This document shows, one piece after another, positions 59,964 to 64,000 of a stretch of DNA of 64,000 bases. A program made the translations under genes and the position numbers. The notes beneath the pieces are model-generated. The model was given only the letters and a program-made list of their open reading frames with translations, was not told the origin of the DNA and did no database searches. The DNA comes from Geothrix rubra (GTDB taxonomy: Bacteria; Acidobacteriota; Holophagae; Holophagales; Holophagaceae). Each line of letters begins with the position of its first letter. The stretch's first letter is position 1. The stretch is taken from assembly GCF_030268065.1 (NCBI RefSeq), contig NZ_BSDD01000006.1, forward strand, positions 124,001-188,000. Direction: 5' to 3'.

Positions 59964-60328
59964 GGCTGGCTCTGGTGGCGCCGGTAGCTGGGGCGGTGCA
60001 GGTCGCTGATCTGGACGGTGACGTTGAGCCGCATCCCCTCGGCGCTGCGGGGAAAGGCCCGGACCAGCACCGGCAGCAGGGCGTCGCTGAGGGCGGCCTT
60101 CACGGCGTCGCTGCGGCCATCCATCACCTGCACGTCGAGGGTGACGAAGGCGCGATCCGGCGCGCCATCGGCCACGCGGAAGATCCCATGGCGGATCACG
60201 CGGCTCTTGATGTCCGCCTCGGCGAAGAGGCCCGTGGCCACCAGGGTGTGGTGGAGCTCGGCCAGCAGGTCGGGCCAGTCCGGCTCGTCCAGCAGGTTGT
60301 CCGAGGCTTCCAGGATGCAGTGGGGCAT
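59960..60328 (-). CDS. 5-carboxymethyl-2-hydroxymuconate delta-isomerase-like protein
   Basis: A 122-residue tautomerase-fold protein. After Met removal the N-terminus is PHCILEASDNL, matching CHMI (PHFIVEYSDN), where Pro1 is the catalytic base. GIFRVADGAPDRAFVTLDVQVMDGR, split in two strands, and a C-terminal ISDLHRPSY agree. CHMI isomerises an intermediate of homoprotocatechuate breakdown, but no other gene of that pathway is in the window, so the true substrate may differ. The start at 60328 is fixed by the Pro1 requirement. Confidence 0.82.
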   Translation of the reverse strand: MPHCILEASDNLLDEPDWPDLLAELHHTLVATGLFAEADIKSRVIRHGIFRVADGAPDRAFVTLDVQVMDGRSDAVKAALSDALLPVLVRAFPRSAEGMRLNVTVQISDLHRPSYRRHQSQP

Positions 60329-60350
60329 GGGGCACCGCCGTGCCCCCAGT

Positions 60351-60641
60351 CTACCGCCGGGACGCGGGCTTCCGCGCGACGATGCGCTTCCCCTCGGCCT
60401 TCCAGTACCCGCCTTCCTCCGCAAAGCAGACGTTCTCCAGGTCCGCCACGCGGTCCTGCAGATGGGCCTGGGCGTCGGCGACGGCCTGGTTGTACGCGGC
60501 CGGCGCGATCTCCTTCAGGCAGAAATCCAGGAACACGCCGGCGCCCAGGTCCCCCAGGCTCACGCCGTACTCCTCGGCCACGAACCGGCGGATGGATTCC
60601 CGCAGGCGCTGCTCGGTGTCGGGGGAGAGCCGGATGTCCAT
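60351..60641 (-). CDS. DUF2164 family protein
   Basis: A 96-residue cytoplasmic protein matching DUF2164: LSPDTEQRLRESIRRFVAEEY, then GDLGAGVFLDFCLKEIAPAAYNQAVADA in two helices. The C-terminal 25 residues (EEGGYWKAEGKRIVARK) extend past the usual domain. Function unknown. It sits between the CHMI-like gene and a membrane protein gene on the same strand, 6-22 bases apart. Confidence 0.82.
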   Translation of the reverse strand: MDIRLSPDTEQRLRESIRRFVAEEYGVSLGDLGAGVFLDFCLKEIAPAAYNQAVADAQAHLQDRVADLENVCFAEEGGYWKAEGKRIVARKPASRR

Positions 60642-60647
60642 GGGGCC

Positions 60648-61208
60648 TCAGGGGTGCCTGTCGTCGTCGGTCGCATCCCCGCCCGGGTCCCCGGCCTTCG
60701 GCTTCGCGAAGCGCTGGGCCCGGAGGTGGAAGTCGTCGGTGAAGGTGCGGCGCACGGGCGGGGGCGGGGTGGCCTCGACCGCGATCCGGATGCGGCGCAG
60801 GCGCCAGAGGGCCCAGCCCACGGGCAGGAGCAGGAGGAAGGGGTACTCCAACAGCACCCGCAGGGGCGTCAGGCGGAACTGGTTGGGGCGCAGGCCGTCG
60901 GCCACGTAGTTGTCCAGCACCCAGATCTCGTCGCCGGGCGCCAGCTCGGCGGCCTCGGCCTTGAGCATCGTCAGCTCCCGGTCCCGGTCGCCCTCCTTCA
61001 CCGTCACGAGGTCCGCGATCTGGCTCTGGGGATCGCGGTCCACCCGCACCACCCGCACGTGGGCGGCACCCGGCCCCTGCCAGCGGCAGAAGGGGTTCAT
61101 GGCCAGCAGGAAGACCTGCACCAGCCCCACCCAGACCACGGCCAGCACCACCCCCCAGAGCGCCACCAGGGCGCTCCAGCGGACAGCGGGACGGGCGAAG
61201 ATGGACAT
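60648..61208 (-). CDS. Two-helix membrane protein of unknown function
   Basis: A 186-residue protein with a hydrophobic helix near the N-terminus (WSALVALWGVVLAVVWVGLVQVF, about 10-32), an extracytoplasmic domain of about 85 residues (containing RVVRVDRDPQSQIADLV and GDEIWVLDNYVADG), a second helix (LLEYPFLLLLPVGWALW, about 128-145) and a basic tail. The layout is that of DUF3592-type proteins (two helices around a beta domain). Assignment to that family is a guess. Downstream partners are the DUF2164 and CHMI-like genes. Confidence 0.65.
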   Translation of the reverse strand: MSIFARPAVRWSALVALWGVVLAVVWVGLVQVFLLAMNPFCRWQGPGAAHVRVVRVDRDPQSQIADLVTVKEGDRDRELTMLKAEAAELAPGDEIWVLDNYVADGLRPNQFRLTPLRVLLEYPFLLLLPVGWALWRLRRIRIAVEATPPPPVRRTFTDDFHLRAQRFAKPKAGDPGGDATDDDRHP

Positions 61209-61226
61209 GTCCGCAGTATCCCAGCT

Positions 61227-61949
61227 TCAGGGCCTTCCGGCGGCACTCCCGATGCGCCCCAGGAAGTCCCGGAGGGCCTGGGCGGCGGCGTCGGGCCGCG
61301 TCTGCAGCAGCCAGTGGGGGCCCTGGAGGCGGGCCGCGTCCAGGCCGGGCAGGTGGGCCTTCAGGTGCCGGACGGCGGCGAGGGGCACCAGGCGGTCGTG
61401 GGCGGCCACCAGGGCCAGGACGGGCACCTGGATGCGCGCCAGCAGCGCCGTCTGGTCCACGTCGATCACGGCCAGCAGGCGGTCGCGGAGGGTGGCCTTG
61501 GGTACGGCCGGCAGCACGCGCCGCACCCGGTCCATCAGGGGCCCCGTGGCCCAGCGGCCCAGCAGCAGGAAGCGGACGGCTCCCACGGGCAGCCGCAGGG
61601 GGGGCAGCAGCCGCAGCAGGGGTGCCGTCCAGGCCAGGCCCGGCCGCGGGTTCCGGGCGAAGGTCCCGCAGAGCACCAGGGCCCGGAGGCCCTCGGGCCG
61701 CTCCGCCGCCAGGGCCAGGGCCACGGGGCCCGAGAAGGATTCCCCCAGCAGCACGTAGGGCCGGTCCTGGGGCAGGAGCGTCCGGGCATGGTGGATGCAC
61801 GCGGCGTAGGACACCAGGGCCTCGGGGTAGCGCACCACCCGCGCCTCGAAGTCCGGGACGGCCGCCAGGAAGGGCTCGAACATCACGCCCGTCCCATCCA
61901 GTCCGGGCAGCAGGACCAGCAGCGGGCGTTCCTCGGGGGGCAGGGACAT
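61227..61949 (-). CDS. Alpha/beta hydrolase
   Basis: A 240-residue cytoplasmic serine hydrolase-like protein: LVLLPGLDGTGVMFEPF (oxyanion region), LLGESFSGPVALALA (nucleophile Ser about 95 in G-E-S-F-S-G), a helical cap, LVAAHDRLVPLAAV (acid Asp region) and GPHWLLQTRPD (His). The GESFSG elbow and PGLDGTG start occur in a group of small esterase-like proteins of unknown substrate. It is divergent from the MFS gene, with 56 bases between. Confidence 0.88.
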   Translation of the reverse strand: MSLPPEERPLLVLLPGLDGTGVMFEPFLAAVPDFEARVVRYPEALVSYAACIHHARTLLPQDRPYVLLGESFSGPVALALAAERPEGLRALVLCGTFARNPRPGLAWTAPLLRLLPPLRLPVGAVRFLLLGRWATGPLMDRVRRVLPAVPKATLRDRLLAVIDVDQTALLARIQVPVLALVAAHDRLVPLAAVRHLKAHLPGLDAARLQGPHWLLQTRPDAAAQALRDFLGRIGSAAGRP

Positions 61950-62005
61950 GGCCCAGTATCCCAGGTCGGGAGGCGGGTAGAGTGGACGCTCTCCCCGGGA
62001 GCCCC

Positions 62006-63256
62006 ATGGCCTCCTCCCCCCGCCGCCCGTCCCTCGGCCGCGACGTTCGCCTGCTCTTCCTGACGCGGATCGTGCGGATGGCCGCCTACGGCTTCCTCTC
62101 CGTGGTGCTGGCCCTCTACCTGGCCGGGCTGGGCTTCAGCGAGGGGCGCATCGGCCTGCTGCTCTCGCTCACGCTGGCGGGGGACGCCCTCGTGTCGCTG
62201 GGGATCACCCTCCATGCCGATCGCCTGGGCCGGCGACGGATGCTCCTGGCCGGCGCGGCCCTCATGGTGGGCGCGGGGGTGCCCTTCGTCCTCAGCCGGA
62301 GCTTCGGGGTGCTGCTCGTGGCGGCCACCCTCGGCGTCGTCAGCCCCTCGGGCAATGAAGTGGGTCCCTTCCTGGCCCTGGAGCAGGCGGCCCTGGCCCA
62401 GGTGCTGCCGGAGGCGCGCCGCACGGCCGTCTTCGCCTGGTACCACCTCGCGGGTTCCTTCGCCACGGCCCTCGGCGCCCTGGCCGGTGGCTGGGCGGCC
62501 CAGGCCCTCCAGGGCGCGGGATGGACCCCGGTGGCCAGCTACCGGGCCGTGGTGGCCGCCTACGCGGCGGCCGGATTCCTCCTGGCGCTGCTGTTCCTCC
62601 GGCTGGGCCGGGCTGTCGAGGCGCCGCAGCCGGTGGCCCCCGGGCGCTGGGGCCTGCACGGGTCGAAGGCGGTGGTGCTGCGCCTCTCCGCCCTGTTCTC
62701 CCTGGACGCCTTCGCGGGGGGCTTCGTCATCCAGAGCATCCTGGCCTACTGGCTGCACCTGCGCTTCGGCGTGTCCCCGGGGGCCCTGGGCTCCATCTTC
62801 TTCGCCGCCAACCTCCTGGCGGGCCTCTCCTCCCTCTACGCCGTGCGGCTGGCGGCCCGCATCGGCTACATCCGCACCATGGTCTTCACGCACATCCCCT
62901 CGAACGTGCTGCTCATCCTGGTGCCCCTGATGCCCAGCCTGGCCCTGGCCGTGGCGATGCTGCTGCTGCGTTTCAGCATCTCCCAGATGGACGTGCCCAC
63001 GCGCCAGGCCTACACCATGGCCGTGGTGGCCCCGGAGGAACGCTCCGCGGCCGCCGGGATCACCGGCATCGCCCGCACCACGGGCGCCGCCCTGTCCCCG
63101 GGGCTGGCGGGACCCCTGCTGGCGGTGCCCGCCCTCCTCGGGGTGCCCTTCTTCCTCGCGGGTGGTTTGAAGATCCTCTACGACCTGCTGCTCTATCGCA
63201 GCTTCAAGGCCGCCGACCTGGGGGCCTCCGCCGCGGGGGAGCAGGATCGGCGGTGA
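62006..63256 (+). CDS. MFS transporter
   Basis: A 416-residue integral membrane protein with about 12 helices. The first has FLTRIVRMAAYGFLSVVLALYL, in pieces. The loop after helix 2 has HADRLGRRRMLL (MFS signature G-x-x-x-D-R-x-G-R-R-R equivalent). Later helices include ITGIARTTGAALSPGLAGPLL. Substrate unknown; the group includes drug or metabolite exporters. The ATG at 62006 begins the homology; the frame is open further upstream without it. GGGAGCCCC just before the ATG is a plausible ribosome-binding site. Confidence 0.87.
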   Translation: MASSPRRPSLGRDVRLLFLTRIVRMAAYGFLSVVLALYLAGLGFSEGRIGLLLSLTLAGDALVSLGITLHADRLGRRRMLLAGAALMVGAGVPFVLSRSFGVLLVAATLGVVSPSGNEVGPFLALEQAALAQVLPEARRTAVFAWYHLAGSFATALGALAGGWAAQALQGAGWTPVASYRAVVAAYAAAGFLLALLFLRLGRAVEAPQPVAPGRWGLHGSKAVVLRLSALFSLDAFAGGFVIQSILAYWLHLRFGVSPGALGSIFFAANLLAGLSSLYAVRLAARIGYIRTMVFTHIPSNVLLILVPLMPSLALAVAMLLLRFSISQMDVPTRQAYTMAVVAPEERSAAAGITGIARTTGAALSPGLAGPLLAVPALLGVPFFLAGGLKILYDLLLYRSFKAADLGASAAGEQDRR

Positions 63257-63268
63257 GTGCCGGTCGGC

Positions 63269-63724
63269 CTACATGGCCACGAGCTTCGGCTTCACCAGGC
63301 GCTCGAAATCCTTGTAGGACATGCGGATCAGCTCGGTGTGGGTGCCGGCGTTGAAGGCGATCTCGGGATCGGCGGCCAGGTGCGGATCCACGAAGACCTC
63401 CAGGCCGTAGAGGTTGCCGAAGGGCGGCATGGCCCCCACCTCGCAGCCCGGGAAGTCGGCGGTGAACTCGCGCTCGTTGGTGAGCTCGATGGTGGTGGCC
63501 CCCGTTGACCGGCGCAACCGCTCCAGGTCCACCTTCCGGTCCGCGGGGAGGACGGCCAGGGCCGGCCGGCCGTCCAGGTTCACGACCACCGTCTTGGCCA
63601 TCTCCTTCCCGGGGATGTGGGCGGCGCCCGCCACGGAGGTGGCGGTGAAGGCCAGGGGGTGCGGGATCACGATGTGCGAAACCCCGTTGGCTTTGAGGAA
63701 TTCCTTCACGTTGGCCACGGTCAT
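63269..63724 (-). CDS. YbaK/EbsC-family aminoacyl-tRNA deacylase-like protein
   Basis: A 151-residue single-domain protein with VKEFLKANGVSHIVIPHP, then MAKTVVVNLDGRPALAVLPADRKVDLERL (Lys conserved in YbaK/ProX editing domains) and FPGCEVGAMPPFGNLYGLEVFVD, the characteristic G-C-x-x-G-x-x-x-P-F segment. Such proteins clear mischarged tRNAs in trans (for example Cys- or Ala-tRNA-Pro). The precise tRNA is unknown. GGAGG five bases before the ATG at 63724 decides the start; the longer frame adds ten residues without homology. Confidence 0.9.
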   Translation of the reverse strand: MTVANVKEFLKANGVSHIVIPHPLAFTATSVAGAAHIPGKEMAKTVVVNLDGRPALAVLPADRKVDLERLRRSTGATTIELTNEREFTADFPGCEVGAMPPFGNLYGLEVFVDPHLAADPEIAFNAGTHTELIRMSYKDFERLVKPKLVAM

Positions 63725-63818
63725 GGCGGCCTCCTTGGGTTGAACGCGCCCCAAGGATGGGTCCGTGCCGGGGCCGGTGCCACCGGGCCGGGCCTTGGAA
63801 TAAACGGATGGCGTCGAA

Positions 63819-64000
63819 CTAGTTGATGTACCAGAAGCTGCCGTCCGACACGCAGATGATCGTCCAGTAGCTGTAGGCGAACGTCACGGAGGGGGTGGGG
63901 GCGAAGGTCGTGGCGCTGGTGGTGCCGGTTCCGTCCTGGATCATCCCGCTGGCGGTGCCCAGCGTGAAGTGGTTGCCCCCGGCCATCACGTAGATCATCC
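63819..64000 (-). CDS. C-terminus of an unknown protein (5' part beyond window)
   Basis: The minus strand is open from the window edge to a TAG at 63819-63821, giving the last 60 residues of a longer protein: a Gly/Thr-rich segment (GGNHFTLGTASGM, then GTGTTSATTFAPTPSVTFAY) and an aromatic end YWTIICVSDGSFWYIN. The repetitive small residues and closing aromatic strand recall tail-fibre-like or surface proteins, but the family cannot be named from this fragment. It lies 95 bases upstream of the YbaK-like gene on the same strand. Confidence 0.6.
   Translation of the reverse strand, partial: MIYVMAGGNHFTLGTASGMIQDGTGTTSATTFAPTPSVTFAYSYWTIICVSDGSFWYIN

Overview
The window reads as a piece of the chromosome of a high-GC, diderm, free-living bacterium. 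BamA and OmpH/Skp show an outer membrane. The gene mix (two-component-propeller sensor, DUF4388 and DUF6544 proteins, Ser/Thr kinase with TPRs, CxxCH-bearing chemoreceptor, several REC proteins) fits Acidobacteriota, probably Holophagae (Geothrix/Holophaga-like). That assignment is inference from gene content and style, not from a marker-gene comparison. Nearly every stretch from about 4.1 kb onward is densely coding, and most long open frames on the opposite strand are GC-driven shadows.

Region 1 (1-7.2 kb) looks like an accessory island. It holds a type I restriction-modification pair (hsdM, and hsdS running off the left edge), about 1 kb of AT-richer non-coding DNA with a long inverted repeat bracketed by a 14-bp direct repeat, and a two-gene unit made of a small HTH protein and a Toprim/ATPase primase-helicase. 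It stops at a tRNA-Glu/tRNA-Lys pair with a strong terminator. No integrase or hsdR lies inside the window.

Region 2 (7.2-22.7 kb) is core: purA, clpC overlapping bamA and then ompH (envelope biogenesis), an MFS carrier, a PlsC-like acyltransferase, a secreted lipase-like lipoprotein, a coiled-coil lipoprotein and metK. Downstream of metK is the most unusual structure here. The last ~75 bp of metK recur twice in a 166-bp tandem repeat, each copy split at the same point by a ~92-bp hairpin-rich insert.

Region 3 (22.7-29.6 kb) is a minus-strand signalling run: REC-HD-GYP, a REC protein with an unassigned C-terminus, NagZ and REC-GGDEF, preceded by clpB. The set could make, break and respond to cyclic di-GMP. 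Divergent from clpB is an ArsR regulator with a fused double AHSA1-domain protein, with a readable promoter and palindromic operator.

Region 4 (31-44.9 kb) is metabolic and housekeeping: a Ser/Thr kinase, an L-2-hydroxyglutarate-oxidase-like flavoprotein, pckA bracketed by palindromic intergenic repeats, an aspartate-type aminotransferase, mutS, a HAD phosphatase, two small membrane proteins and a nitrate/sulfonate/taurine-type ABC importer.

Region 5 (44.9-64 kb) mixes repair and signalling (TPMT-like methyltransferase, YcaQ-type glycosylase, CxxCH chemoreceptor, propeller sensor with a CxxC...CPxC tail) with lipid metabolism (FadH, long-chain acyl-CoA ligase). It ends with many small genes (VOC protein, beta-barrel, M14 peptidase, CHMI, DUF2164, alpha/beta hydrolase, MFS, YbaK) and the C-terminus of an unknown protein at the right edge.
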